A stretch of DNA of 64,000 bases from CATQHW01 sp965243545 (GCA_965243545.1 OZ251573.1:1798001-1862000); one strand, 5' to 3'. Positions 9,840-18,337 are shown, counted from the first letter of the stretch. The notes: generated by a model from the letters alone, not told the origin. Program-made: numbers and translations.

Positions 9840-10246
9840 CACCGCGCCTCCTGCGTCAAGGGTACGGCGTACGGTTCGATAGCGTGATAGATGGAGCCGT
9901 GCGATCCCATCAGCACCAAGTGGCCGGCGGTGGCGCCACGTCCCGCGTCGACGGCCAGCAGGGCGCTCTGGCCGCCCGGCCAGCGCAGCAGAGAGGCGGC
10001 GGGCCGGCCCCCCGCCCCTACCCCGTAATCGTCGCCGGCCGGTCCCCCGAACCAGGCGTCCGCGCAACGCCGGACGGCCGCCGCGGTCGCTGCCTGCGCG
10101 CCGGCCGCTTCCGCCGGGTCGGCCCGCACGTGCACGGTGAGCCGCAGCGCCTTGGGCGTTCCGATCCGGCCGGCGTCGACCGCGGCGCGCACGGTGCGCG
10201 TCAGGGCCTGCCAGTAGCCGGCGGGTAGATCGGCCGGCGCGCTCAT
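9839..10246 (-). CDS. Hypothetical protein coupled to the Gfo/Idh/MocA gene
   Basis: This 135-residue protein is not recognised. It has an alpha-helical first half (GYWQALTRTVRAAVDAGRIG) and a beta-rich second half (LLRWPGGQSALLAVD, GHLVLMGSHGSIYHA) that faintly recalls the substrate-domain end of Gfo/Idh/MocA proteins, where LRFxxGxxA and GSxGSI segments occur. It could be a detached accessory domain. Its TGA overlaps the ATG of the oxidoreductase by one base, giving strong evidence for co-translation and for being a real gene. Confidence 0.6.
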   Translation of the reverse strand: MSAPADLPAGYWQALTRTVRAAVDAGRIGTPKALRLTVHVRADPAEAAGAQAATAAAVRRCADAWFGGPAGDDYGVGAGGRPAASLLRWPGGQSALLAVDAGRGATAGHLVLMGSHGSIYHAIEPYAVPLTQEAR

Positions 10247-10619
10247 CGGGGGCGCCTCATTCGGTTGGTTCCTCGCACGCCGGCGATTCTATCAGAGTCC
10301 GTGCGGGAGCGGGACATGCCGCCTGAGGAGCGCCCGGTCGTCGGGCCGCTCCCACTACCAAGGCCGCAATTATCATAGTATGATAAATAATATCTATGAA
10401 TATTATATGATGATTGAACGTATACTACTGAGAATAATATAGTGCATACTATAGTATGTTTTATTATATTATCGAATCGCGAATGGCACGGTCAAACTCG
10501 ATTCCGTCGAGAGAGGCCGTTGCACCGGGGCCGATCGAGGCGGCCACTCTGGCCAGCTGCTCACTCGGACGTTGCCGGGATCGCTTGAGTTTTTGATGAT
10601 GATAATGTATCTTCTCAGC
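10247..10619. other. Intergenic region with an AT-rich, palindrome-bearing island
   Basis: No gene is seen here. Positions 10367-10476 are strongly AT-rich in an otherwise GC-rich window. Three inverted repeats stand out: TATCATA-g-TATGATA (10371-10385), ATAATAT-6-ATATTAT (10387-10406) and the perfect 14-mer CATACTATAGTATG (10445-10458). The block lies 144 bp before the recombinase ATG and so may hold its operator, its core recombination site, or both. Around 10608 a TGATGATGATAATG stretch precedes the ATG. The abrupt base composition suggests foreign origin. Confidence 0.6.
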
Positions 10620-11651
10620 ATGAAAGCCGAGCAGACGGCTGACGCCGGCCGGATCGACCCTGCCGCGCCGGCCGCGGCGCCTCTCACCGGGACACTAGCG
10701 CCGGCGCCGTCCGCCGGCGCGGCCGTCCCGGCGCGCGCCTACCTTGCCGGGCTGGCGCCGTCAGGGCGCCGCGGCATGGCCACCGCCCTCACCCAGGCGG
10801 CCGAATACCTCACTCAGGGCGCCGGAACCATCGACACGACGCCGTGGCAGCGGCTCCGGGCCGATCACGTGGTCGCGCTCAAGGCGGCCATGACGGAACG
10901 GGGCGCCGCGCCCGCCACCGTCAACCGCATGGTCGGCGCTCTGCGCGGCGTTGCCCGCTCGTGCTGGCGCGCCGGCCTCATCACGGCCGACGACCAGCAG
11001 CGCATCCGGGACGTCCCGCTCTCCAAGGCGCGCCGCCTGCCGGCCGGGCGCCACGTCACCGCCGGTGAGATCGCCGCCCTGTTCGACGTCTGCGACCTGG
11101 CGCAGCCGGTCGGCGCACGCGACGCGGCGTTGCTCTCGCTGCTGTACGGCGCCGGGCTGCGGCGCACCGAAGCGGTCGCGCTCGACCGCGCCGACTACGA
11201 CCGGGCGACCGGCCGGATCACCGTCACCGGCAAAGGCGGCCACCAGCGCCACGTCTGGGCGGTCAGCGGCGGCAAGGTGGCGCTCGACGCATGGGTCGCG
11301 CACCGCGGCGACCAGCCGGGGCCGCTCCTGCGCCCGGTCGCCAAAGGCGGCAAAATCGAAGCGCGGCGGCTCACCGCGCAGGCGGTGCTCATGCGGCTGC
11401 AGGGCGTCAAGGGCCGCGACGGCCGGTACCGGGGCGGTCTGGCGCAACGGGCCGGAATCCCGCGTTTCTCACCGCACGACCTGCGGCGCTCGTTCGTTGG
11501 CGACCTGCTCGACGCCGGCGCCGACCTCGCCGCCGTGCAGCGGCTCGCCGGCCACGCCAGCGTGCAGACCACCGCGCGCTACGACCGCCGCGGGGACCGG
11601 GCGGCGCAACGCGCCGCCGGCATGTTGCACGTACCGGTGCGCGCCGCATGA
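10620..11651 (+). CDS. Tyrosine recombinase / integrase
   Basis: The 343-residue protein has an N-terminal SAM-like core-binding domain (about residues 45-140) and a C-terminal catalytic domain. Catalytic residues are visible: Arg in GAGLRRTEAVAL, a Lys in the beta-hairpin TGKGGHQR, H-x-x-R in SPHDLRRSF, the second His in LAGHASVQTT and the nucleophile Tyr in ARYDRR. It should cut and rejoin DNA at a specific site, as XerC/phage or integron integrases do. ATG at 10620 is preferred to upstream ATG/ATGs at 10572 and 10596-10608 because the extra residues are hydrophobic and unlike the family. No cassette array or matching attachment repeats are visible, and the neighbouring IS1380 copy separates it from the HicB gene. 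Confidence 0.85.
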   Translation: MKAEQTADAGRIDPAAPAAAPLTGTLAPAPSAGAAVPARAYLAGLAPSGRRGMATALTQAAEYLTQGAGTIDTTPWQRLRADHVVALKAAMTERGAAPATVNRMVGALRGVARSCWRAGLITADDQQRIRDVPLSKARRLPAGRHVTAGEIAALFDVCDLAQPVGARDAALLSLLYGAGLRRTEAVALDRADYDRATGRITVTGKGGHQRHVWAVSGGKVALDAWVAHRGDQPGPLLRPVAKGGKIEARRLTAQAVLMRLQGVKGRDGRYRGGLAQRAGIPRFSPHDLRRSFVGDLLDAGADLAAVQRLAGHASVQTTARYDRRGDRAAQRAAGMLHVPVRAA

Positions 11652-11738
11652 CGGCGCCGATCCGTTCGCATCCGGATCCGCCTGCGTTCGCATGTATGTT
11701 ATGTTCATGCCCAGAGTAAGCGATTCGGGTAGGCGGGG

Positions 11739-11767
11739 TTGAAACGGGTCCTCCTAAGTGCTATAAT
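11739..11767 (+). promoter_or_regulatory. Transposase promoter, IS1380 copy 1
   Basis: TTGAAA (11739-11744), a 17-bp spacer and TATAAT (11762-11767) give a near-consensus sigma70 promoter 46 bp before the transposase ATG; AGAGGA serves as ribosome site 6 nt before that ATG. The identical promoter is in copy 2. Confidence 0.75.
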
Positions 11768-11813
11768 CGGAAGTATCTAAACCCAACCGGTCAAGCACCA
11801 AAGAGGACCCGAA

Positions 11814-13301
11814 ATGATTCAATCACCACCAGGATACACGGCTGACGATGCTTGTCAACCCCAATTCTCCCATCCCCGCCTTCTGACCGAGCCGCGCGGT
11901 GGCGCTCCGCTGGTGAGCTGGTCCAGCTTGGGCATCGTGCACGGGCTCGTCGAGCGGCTTGAAGTGGCGCCGGTGATCGACTCTGCGGTGCGCGTGCTGC
12001 GGCGGCACAAATGGTATACCGAGTCGGACCACGTGCTGACGCTGACCTACAACATGCTCAGCGGCGGGAACACGCTCAGCGACATCAACTGGCTGCGCGC
12101 CGACGAAGGATTGCGCCGGCTGTTGGGCGGCGCGCGGGTGCCTCATGCCACCACGGTCGGGGATTTTCTGGCTCGCTTCGACGGCAAGCGGGAGCAGTGC
12201 AGCGATCGGGATCAGCAGGCTGGGAAGCTGGCGCGGAGCGAGTTACGGGAGGCGGTCGAGGAGATACAGCAGCGTGCGTTCGGGTTGCTGCCGCGGTCGC
12301 GGCGGCGTGTAGCGACGCTGGACTGGGATTCGTCGATCCACGAAGTGTATGGGGAGCAGAAGGAAGGCGCGGACTTCAGCTACGACAGACGGTGGAGCTA
12401 CAGCAGTCTGTACGGGACGGTGGCGGAGACCGGAGACGTGCTGCATCTGGGACTGCACGAAGGCAGCCGGCATACCAGCTACGGGATCAAGGAGGTGTTG
12501 CCGAGAACGATCGAGCGGGTGCGGAAGCACTTTCGACAGGTGCGGATGCGCGCTGACAGTGGCTACTACGATCAGGAGATCGTGGACATTTGCGCCGAGC
12601 GCGGGGTGGAGTTCTACATCGTGGCGAAGCAGCGGCAGAATCTGCTGCGGGCCGTGCACGGGCTTCCGGAGTGCGCATGGCGTCCGCTGGCGCCGATCAG
12701 GGAGCGGTCGGGCCGGCGCCGGCGGAAGCGGCGGGAGAACGTGAAGCGCAAGATCAGCCGGCAGCGCAAGCCTGACCAGTGGTACAAGGGGACGCCGGAA
12801 GTGGCCAGGATGATGTTCCGACCGACGAGTTGGAAGAAGGGCTATCGGTATGTGATCAAGCGGACGCCGATCCACGACGCGGACGGCAAGCAAGAGTACC
12901 TCGACGGGATGAGAAAGTATGCGTACTGGATCGTGGTGACGAACTCGAAACGGAGCAACACGGCGGTGCTGAGGACCGCGCAGGGGCGGGGCAATCAGGA
13001 GAATCTGATCAAGGACCTGAAGGAGGGGCTGGGACTGTCCCATGTTCCGACCGGGTTGCTGGGAGCCAATCAAGCGTACTTCATGATCGCGGCGTTGGCG
13101 TGGAACCTGAAGACTTGGATGCTCAACCTGTTGGAGTTGGGAGATGGCGCGGTGCTGCGCTGCAAGCGGTTTCTGTACCTGTGGATATGCCGGGCCGGCG
13201 TGGTCGCCAAGACTGGCCGGGACGGCGTGCTGCTCAAGCTGTCGGCCGGCGAGTACTACCAGAGGTTCAGCGCCGCGCTAGCACGACTGGCGGCGCTGTA
13301 A
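11814..13301 (+). CDS. IS1380 family transposase, copy 1
   Basis: This intact 495-residue DDE transposase has the expected acidic triad: Asp in TLDWDSSIH near residue 170, Asp in MRADSGYYD near residue 246 and Glu in GNQENLIKDLKEG near residue 393. A basic patch RRRRKRRENVKRK lies between the last two. It differs from copy 2 at only about a dozen residues, including TEPR/AEPR, DQQAGK/DQLAGE, ECAW/ESAW and YYQR/YHQR. IS1380 transposases carry out cut-and-paste or replicative transposition with 4-6 bp target duplication, matching the flanks seen here. Confidence 0.93.
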   Translation: MIQSPPGYTADDACQPQFSHPRLLTEPRGGAPLVSWSSLGIVHGLVERLEVAPVIDSAVRVLRRHKWYTESDHVLTLTYNMLSGGNTLSDINWLRADEGLRRLLGGARVPHATTVGDFLARFDGKREQCSDRDQQAGKLARSELREAVEEIQQRAFGLLPRSRRRVATLDWDSSIHEVYGEQKEGADFSYDRRWSYSSLYGTVAETGDVLHLGLHEGSRHTSYGIKEVLPRTIERVRKHFRQVRMRADSGYYDQEIVDICAERGVEFYIVAKQRQNLLRAVHGLPECAWRPLAPIRERSGRRRRKRRENVKRKISRQRKPDQWYKGTPEVARMMFRPTSWKKGYRYVIKRTPIHDADGKQEYLDGMRKYAYWIVVTNSKRSNTAVLRTAQGRGNQENLIKDLKEGLGLSHVPTGLLGANQAYFMIAALAWNLKTWMLNLLELGDGAVLRCKRFLYLWICRAGVVAKTGRDGVLLKLSAGEYYQRFSAALARLAAL

Positions 13302-13568
13302 GGAAGTGGGACGGGTGTTGATGGCATGGGGGTAGTCTGTCCTGATGGCGTCACCTGAAGTCCCACATGCCGCCAAATCGCCACTGGCTTGGTCAACTCA
13401 AAGGGTTGACGCGGTTCTCACACTGCGGACGCCTCAGAATGTCAGCGTCGGGACGCCTATTGATCCCAAGAGTCGCCGAAATCTCCCGACTTTCGTGATG
13501 CCAGTGGCCAATCTGTCACCGAATCGCTTATTCTGCGTTCATGCCATCATTCGAGCGGGAGGAATGTC

Positions 13569-13877
13569 ATGCACGGAGGATCGAAGCTGATGCTGTCAGG
13601 GGTCATAACCCATGACAGCGCCGCGGGCTGCTATCTGTCGGAGTGCCCCCAGCTGGGGATAGCCTCCGCGGGTACGACCGTCGAAAAGGCGGAGGAGGCG
13701 CTGCACGACGCAGTGCACGGATTCCTGAAGGTGTGTTCCGAGCGCGGAACGCTCGAAAAGGTGCTGCGCGAGAAGGGAGTCGTCCCCGACTACTTCGACG
13801 AATCGGCGCTCATGTTCAACATCCCGACAGACCTGAGCCTTGACCATGCCGTCGGTCGTCCCGTACACGCCAGCTGA
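13569..13877 (+). CDS. HicB-family antitoxin-like protein
   Basis: The 102-residue protein begins with the partial RNase-H-like HicB fold: a strand (LSGVITHD), then GCYLSECPQLGIASAGTTVEKAEEALHDAV, which matches the family pattern of G-x-Y-x-x-x-x-P-x-L-x-G followed by a helix. No C-terminal ribbon-helix-helix is obvious. A GGGAGGA ribosome site lies 6 nt upstream of ATG 13569; ATG at 13590 is an alternative. It overlaps the start of a HicA-like fragment by 32 bp, the normal cassette order in many hicBA loci. IS1380 copy 1 ends only 31 bp upstream and may have displaced its promoter. Confidence 0.7.
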   Translation: MHGGSKLMLSGVITHDSAAGCYLSECPQLGIASAGTTVEKAEEALHDAVHGFLKVCSERGTLEKVLREKGVVPDYFDESALMFNIPTDLSLDHAVGRPVHAS

Positions 13878-13995
13878 CACCAAGCGCCTGCTTGAGAAGG
13901 CCGGGTACTTCGTCGTTCACGAAACCGAGATGAACTGGCTCTTCCTGAGAGACGATCTCGACGCCCCCTTCGCGGTTCCCAGATTCACCCCGGCC
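13846..13995 (+). pseudogene. HicA/YcfA-like toxin fragment, 3-prime truncated
   Basis: From ATG 13846 the product reads MPSVVPYTPADTKRLLEKAG and continues FVVHETEMNWLFLRDD and PFAVPRF, matching the helix-strand-strand start of the HicA double-stranded RNA-binding fold. The catalytic GSH(H) element is replaced by EMNW and similarity stops at about 13985, exactly where the 3-prime end of the MFS gene on the other strand begins. The frame then runs through antisense of that gene. It is thus probably a truncated, inactive toxin gene beside its HicB partner. Confidence 0.5.
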
Positions 13996-15262
13996 GGGGA
14001 CGGCGGGTCATCGCCAGCAGGGCGATCGACAACGCGCTCAGCACGACGGTCAGCGCCAGATACACGGCCATGCCGCTACGGATGCCGTACGCCTCGGCGA
14101 CGACCGAAATGGCCAACGGCACCAGCATGCTGCCGAGACCGCCGGCCGCGCTGGTCAGGCCGATCGCCTGACTGCGGCGGGTCGGGTACTCCGATCCGGC
14201 CAGCAGAATCAGCAATGGGTAGAGCGCCGACAGGCCGACGCCGGTGACCGCGGCCCCGGCGGCGGCCCACCCGATCCCGGTGGCCGGCACGGTGACCGCC
14301 ATGCCGGCCACGGCGACCGACGCCAGCGCCACGGTCAGAGGGGCGTGGCGCGCGCTACGGTGCAGGACGGCCGTGCCGATGCGGCCCAGGCACAGACCGA
14401 CCCAGTACAGGGAGACGACCCGCGCCCCCTGCGCGATCGATCCGCCCACCGCGGCGACCACGAACTCGCTCATCCAGGCCGCCGCGCCGAGCTCGACGCC
14501 GACGTAGACGCCCATCGCCGCCAGGATCACCACCAGCAGCGCCGGGCTGCGGTCCGGGACGCCGGCCGAGCGCCTCCGCCGCGTTCCGCCGGGGCCGGCC
14601 GATGCGCCGCCGGCGCCGGGGCGCGATGCCGCGGCGCCGGTCCCGGTGACGGCGAGCGCCGGCCGGGTGAGCAGCCAGCACGACACCAGCACCGTCGCCG
14701 CGCCGAGCAGCCGGTACACCAGCCGCCAGTCGCCGCCGCTCGCCAGGAACCAGGAGACGCCCGACGTGACCGCGATCCCGCCGACCGCAAAGCCGCCATG
14801 CACCAGGTTCATGAGCTGCCCGCGGCCGCGGCGTTCCATGGCGAGCGTGAGGTCGTTGCCGGCGACCTCCATCGCCCCGAAGCCGACGCCCAACACGGCG
14901 TAGGCGAGCGCGCTCACCGCCACGCTCGGCCACACCCCGAACAGCAGCAGGCCGAGCGCCTCCAGAGCCAAGCCGGCCGCGACGGTCGGCCGCACGCCCA
15001 GGCGGGGCAGCACGAAGCCGGCGGCCGTGGACGACAGCACGAAGGCGGCGGAGCCGGCCGCCACGACCAGCCCGGCCTGCGTGTAGGCCCAGCCGAGATC
15101 GCGGATCATCTGCGGGATCAGCGCGCCGATCGCCGCCACCGCGCCGCCCATGACGGCGACGTGCGCCATCAACGCGGCGAACAGCGATCGGGACTCCGAA
15201 GCGCGCGGGAACACGGCGGCGGCAACGTAGCACGGGCCGCCGCCGGAGAACGGCAGGCCCAC
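13985..15262 (-). CDS. Major facilitator superfamily transporter
   Basis: The 425-residue protein shows about twelve hydrophobic helices in two halves, e.g. LMAHVAVMGGAVAAIGALIP, GLVVAAGSAAFVLSSTAAGFV and the mirrored second half beginning ALLVVILAAMGVYVG. A large Gly/Ala/Arg-rich cytoplasmic loop (TGTGAAASRPGAGG to RRRRSAGVPDR) separates the halves. The PxxxR-type loop after helix 2 (LPRLGVRPTV) fits MFS sugar or drug transporters, but the substrate is unknown. Its 3-prime end abuts the HicA fragment; upstream is a tRNA gene on the same strand. Confidence 0.85.
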   Translation of the reverse strand: MGLPFSGGGPCYVAAAVFPRASESRSLFAALMAHVAVMGGAVAAIGALIPQMIRDLGWAYTQAGLVVAAGSAAFVLSSTAAGFVLPRLGVRPTVAAGLALEALGLLLFGVWPSVAVSALAYAVLGVGFGAMEVAGNDLTLAMERRGRGQLMNLVHGGFAVGGIAVTSGVSWFLASGGDWRLVYRLLGAATVLVSCWLLTRPALAVTGTGAAASRPGAGGASAGPGGTRRRRSAGVPDRSPALLVVILAAMGVYVGVELGAAAWMSEFVVAAVGGSIAQGARVVSLYWVGLCLGRIGTAVLHRSARHAPLTVALASVAVAGMAVTVPATGIGWAAAGAAVTGVGLSALYPLLILLAGSEYPTRRSQAIGLTSAAGGLGSMLVPLAISVVAEAYGIRSGMAVYLALTVVLSALSIALLAMTRRPRPG

Positions 15263-15290
15263 CGCGCGGGCGCGACAGCGGGTACCTGAG

Positions 15291-15363
15291 AGCCAGAAGT
15301 CGGATTTGAACCGACGACCTGTTCATTACGAGTGAACCGCTCTACCGACTGAGCTATTCTGGC
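15291..15363 (-). tRNA. tRNA-Thr (anticodon CGT)
   Basis: Read on the minus strand, the 73-nt sequence folds into a full cloverleaf: acceptor GCCAGAA/TTCTGGC, D arm with GGTA, anticodon stem GTTCA/TGAAC with loop CTCGTAA, and T arm with GGTTCAAATCC. Anticodon CGT reads ACG codons. The discriminator base is U and CCA is not encoded. A palindromic AGTATACT (15399-15406) about 37 bp upstream offers a -10 box for it, and also for the aminotransferase gene on the other strand. Confidence 0.95.
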
Positions 15364-15502
15364 CGATCAGCCGCGTCCTCGGGACGCGCAACCCGCTCAG
15401 TATACTACGGATCGCGCGCGAATGCCAGCGCCGGTACGCCCGAACGGTGACGCGGTTCGGCGCGCCTGCCCCGGCCGGCCGTTCCGTGCCATACTCGGCG
15501 CC

Positions 15503-16456
15503 GTGAAGCAGGGACCCGGCGCGCAACGCCTCGCCTATCTCAACGGACGGTTCGTGCCGGAGCGGGACGCCCGCATCTCCATCTTCGACAGCGCCCTCAT
15601 GTACGGGGACATGGTGTTCGAGATGACGCGGACCTTCCGTCAGGAGCCGTTCCTCCTCGACCGCCACCTGGACCGGCTCTACGACTCGATCCGGTACGCC
15701 CGGATCGACTGCGGGCTGAGCCGGGAGCAGATGCTGGCCGCCACCCGGCAGACGATCGACCGCAACCGGGACGCCCTGGGCGGCTACGACTTCCAGATCA
15801 TGCACAACGTCACCCGCGGCGGCATGGACCTCTACGCCGAGCTGGTCCGCGAAGGGACCGATCCGGTGGTGACCATCAACCTGACGCCGCTCATCCGCCA
15901 CGTCGGCCGCGCAGCCGATGCGTATGAACGGGGAGCGCACTTCGTCATCACCACGCAACGCTCGGTGCCGGCCCGCTACATCGACCCCAAGGCCAAGAAC
16001 CGCAGCCGCATCTACTACAAGCTGGCGGAGCTGGAAGCGGCCCGCCTCGAGCCGGGCGCCATGGCGCTGCTCACCGACGAACGCGGCTTCGTCACCGAAG
16101 GGACCGGCAACAACTTCTTCATGGTGCGCGGCGGCCGAATCCTCACGCCGAAACCGCACGACATCCTGCGCGGCGTGTCGCGCGGCTACTGCATGGAGCT
16201 TGCCGGCGCGGCCGGCATCCCGGTCGAAGAGGCGGACATCGAACCGTATGACGTCCGGCAGGCCAGCGAGGCGTGGTACACCTCCACCTCCATCGCCATG
16301 GCGCCGGTGACCCGCTTCAACGGCGGGCCGGTCGGCTCCGGCGCGCCCGGCCCCGTCTACCGGCGTCTGCTGAGCGCGTGGTCGGACAGCGTCGGCGTCG
16401 ACATTCCCGAACAGGCGCGCCGGTACGCCGAGCTGGCCGCCGACTGGCGGCCCTGA
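15503..16456 (+). CDS. Class IV PLP-dependent aminotransferase (branched-chain/D-amino acid aminotransferase-like)
   Basis: Fold-type IV features are clear: LAYLNGRFVPERDARISIFDSALMYG at the N-terminus (split here by family-typical residues), the RHLDRLYDS motif, the PLP-binding lysine in DPKAKNRSRIYYK, and the phosphate-binding TEGTGNNFF and TSTSIAMAPV segments. BCAT, D-amino-acid aminotransferase and aminodeoxychorismate lyase share this fold, so the substrate is open. GTG at 15503 (317 residues) is preferred since the ATG at 15422 adds an Arg/Pro-rich extension with no family counterpart; that ATG remains possible because TATACT lies 15 nt before it. It converges with a phytanoyl-CoA dioxygenase gene. 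Confidence 0.85.
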   Translation: MKQGPGAQRLAYLNGRFVPERDARISIFDSALMYGDMVFEMTRTFRQEPFLLDRHLDRLYDSIRYARIDCGLSREQMLAATRQTIDRNRDALGGYDFQIMHNVTRGGMDLYAELVREGTDPVVTINLTPLIRHVGRAADAYERGAHFVITTQRSVPARYIDPKAKNRSRIYYKLAELEAARLEPGAMALLTDERGFVTEGTGNNFFMVRGGRILTPKPHDILRGVSRGYCMELAGAAGIPVEEADIEPYDVRQASEAWYTSTSIAMAPVTRFNGGPVGSGAPGPVYRRLLSAWSDSVGVDIPEQARRYAELAADWRP

Positions 16457-16515
16457 CCCGGAACGCGGACGCGCGGAACCCGGCGGCGGCCGGAACGCCC
16501 CGGTTCCCGGACCCG

Positions 16516-17328
16516 TCAGACGCCGATGCCGGCGAACCCCCAGGCGCGCAACGCCGCGATCCAGCGCCCCCGCATCGGGTTCCCGTCCGGGTTGGCCACC
16601 CAGTGCGGATGGCGCGTCAGCAGCGGAAACGCCTCCAGCAACTCGGCGTCCTGCCGCACCAGCACCGCCATCGCCTCCTCTTCGGCCGGCGTCGCCGGCG
16701 CCGCGAAGTATCCAAGGCTGCACATCCTGCGGTCGGGACGGCCGCCCCAGCTGGCGTGCCACACCCGGCTGTCGAACGCGATCACGTCGCCGGGCGCCGA
16801 CCGCGCCGCGTACGCCGGCACCTCGTCGACCTCCAGCCCGCCGGCGTCCAGGACGCGCAGATTCGACTCCTTGATGCCGATCGTGCGCAGCCCGGAGTGG
16901 AGCGGCTCCTTGTGCGACCCCGGCACGAAGCGGAGCGCGCCGGTCCGCTCGTCGAGCGGCTGCAGGTAGAAGGCGAACTTGACCCCGCGCCGGAGCAGCA
17001 TGGACGTGTCGGGATGCCACTCCGTGCGATCGCCGTCGAAGGAGTTGCCGTTGGCGTAGTAGCCGATGACCTGCCCACCGCAGCACCGTTCGGCGGCGTC
17101 GACGAACCGGGAGTCCTCCAGCAGCGAGCCGAGAAACGGGGTGTCCGGCCCCAGGTTGGACCAGTTGAGCTGCTTGCGGATGCCGCGCCGGTCGGTCGCC
17201 GCGGCGGCGCGCGCCAGCCCGGCCTCGAACTCGGCGCGCGCGGCGTCGAGCTCGGCAGGGCCGAGCACGCCGCGCAGCACCAGGAAGCCGAAGGTGTCGA
17301 ACTGCGCGGCTTGTCGGTCGGTAAGCAT
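16516..17328 (-). CDS. Phytanoyl-CoA dioxygenase (PhyH) family protein, copy A
   Basis: The 270-residue Fe(II)/2-oxoglutarate oxygenase carries the HxD iron-binding pair in TEWHPDTSM, the distal histidine in RVWHASWGG, and the arginine-containing segment DRRMCSLGYF for 2-oxoglutarate. An AGGAGG ribosome site precedes ATG 17328. It is the last gene of a minus-strand series with a second PhyH protein and a fatty acid desaturase, 28 bp after the former. Family members hydroxylate lipids, amino acids or natural products; the linkage to a desaturase suggests a lipid-like substrate (inference). Confidence 0.85.
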   Translation of the reverse strand: MLTDRQAAQFDTFGFLVLRGVLGPAELDAARAEFEAGLARAAAATDRRGIRKQLNWSNLGPDTPFLGSLLEDSRFVDAAERCCGGQVIGYYANGNSFDGDRTEWHPDTSMLLRRGVKFAFYLQPLDERTGALRFVPGSHKEPLHSGLRTIGIKESNLRVLDAGGLEVDEVPAYAARSAPGDVIAFDSRVWHASWGGRPDRRMCSLGYFAAPATPAEEEAMAVLVRQDAELLEAFPLLTRHPHWVANPDGNPMRGRWIAALRAWGFAGIGV

Positions 17329-17356
17329 CGTGGTCCTCCTGGTCAGCGAGCCCTGG

Positions 17357-18337
17357 TCATTGAGCGTAGCCGTCGGCGTTGCCTTTGCGCCAATCCGGCG
17401 CGTAGCCGCCGGCAGCGGCGTAGCCGTACGAGGGCCGGAGCTGGTTGGGGGTGCGCCACGGCCACCCCTGCCCGCCGATCACGCGGTACTCATCGCCCTT
17501 GCCGGCCAGCCACGCGAACATGTGGGCGACGTAGCGCGCCACGAAGTGGCCGCCGTAATCGGCCGTGCGCGGGTCGAAGCCGTCGGCGCCGCGCCAGTCC
17601 CGCCGCGGCGCTGACGTGCGCCAGTAGTTGTACTTCAGCATACGGCGGCTGCCGGACGCGGCCGACGGTCCCCGGCGGTGCAGGATGCTCTGATGGTGTA
17701 TGCCGATGGTGCCGGCCGGGCCGCCGCCGGCCACGCCGCCTTCCGGCTCCCGGCTGCGGTCGAATCGGGCAAGATGGCTGCCGGGAACGATCTCCGTCGG
17801 TCCTAGCGCCGCCGGCGTGTCCTGCGGGAAGTAGAACACCTCCACGAAGTGGAGTTCCGGGCCGAACACGCAGTCGGCGTCCTGGTGCCAGGAACCCGCC
17901 TCCGCCGGACACTCCACCCGGTGCAGGCTGGCCAGGATCGGCAGGCCGACCGCCGGGCCGAGCAGCGACCGCATGACGCCGGCGACCTGGGGGTTGAGGA
18001 GCACGTGCTCGATGAACCAGTCCTCCAGGAAGATCGTGCTCGGTTCGTGGCTGGCGCGGATGCGGTCCATCTCCGCCTGCGTCATGCCGTCCGGGACAAA
18101 GCTCGGCTCGGCCGGTATCGCGCCGTCCAGCCAGTCGCAGGCGCGCCGATTGATCCGGTCCGGGACCACGCCGGGCAGCAGCAGGCAACCGTCGCGGCAG
18201 AACGCCAGCACCTCCGCGTCGGTCATGGTCGGCCGGCAGTCGAACGTCCACGATTCACGGTCGAAGTCCGTTTCACCCACGGATGGCCCTGCGCTCACGG
18301 ATGGCCCTGCGCTCACGGATAGCCCTGCGCCGCTCAC
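17357..18337 (-). CDS. Phytanoyl-CoA dioxygenase (PhyH) family protein, copy B
   Basis: This member has GSWHQDADC as its HxD iron site, GIHHQSILHRRGPS as the region of the second His, and a typical N-terminus MTDAEVLAFCRDGCLLLPG. The assigned GTG start at 18337 lies 4 bp after the desaturase stop and adds a short repeat-derived tail (SVSAGP twice, encoded by 18-bp repeats at about 18287-18330). ATG at 18226 would give a more standard 289-residue protein, so the start is uncertain. It is only distantly similar to copy A, so the pair probably does successive or different hydroxylations. Confidence 0.8.
   Translation of the reverse strand: MSGAGLSVSAGPSVSAGPSVGETDFDRESWTFDCRPTMTDAEVLAFCRDGCLLLPGVVPDRINRRACDWLDGAIPAEPSFVPDGMTQAEMDRIRASHEPSTIFLEDWFIEHVLLNPQVAGVMRSLLGPAVGLPILASLHRVECPAEAGSWHQDADCVFGPELHFVEVFYFPQDTPAALGPTEIVPGSHLARFDRSREPEGGVAGGGPAGTIGIHHQSILHRRGPSAASGSRRMLKYNYWRTSAPRRDWRGADGFDPRTADYGGHFVARYVAHMFAWLAGKGDEYRVIGGQGWPWRTPNQLRPSYGYAAAGGYAPDWRKGNADGYAQ

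Larger units (their letters stand above)
11710..13537 (+). mobile_element. IS1380-family insertion sequence, copy 1 (1828 bp)
   Basis: Ends were fixed by comparison with copy 2. Left terminus CCCAGAGTAAGCGATTCGG and right terminus, read inward, CGCAGAATAAGCGATTCGG form an imperfect terminal inverted repeat. The element is flanked by a perfect 6-bp duplication TTCATG (11704-11709 and 13538-13543). Inside are a near-consensus promoter, one transposase gene and about 235 bp of noncoding sequence after it. The intact duplication and intact gene imply a recent insertion. It landed between the recombinase and the HicB gene, probably into the promoter region of the latter. Confidence 0.93.

Noticed and set aside
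10367..10476. Replication or plasmid origin
   Set aside because: AT-rich and palindromic, but no DnaA boxes, iterons or rep/par genes nearby; a recombinase follows instead.
10620..11651. Integron integrase with cassette array
   Set aside because: No attC-like sites or cassette series follow; an IS and a HicB gene do.
13345..13590. Small plus-strand gene after the first transposase
   Set aside because: It lies in the noncoding 3-prime part of the IS, crosses its end, and is not kept in copy 2.
10620..15363. Integrated element bounded by the tyrosine recombinase and tRNA-Thr
   Set aside because: No direct repeat of the tRNA 3-prime end was found near the recombinase, and housekeeping-like genes lie between.
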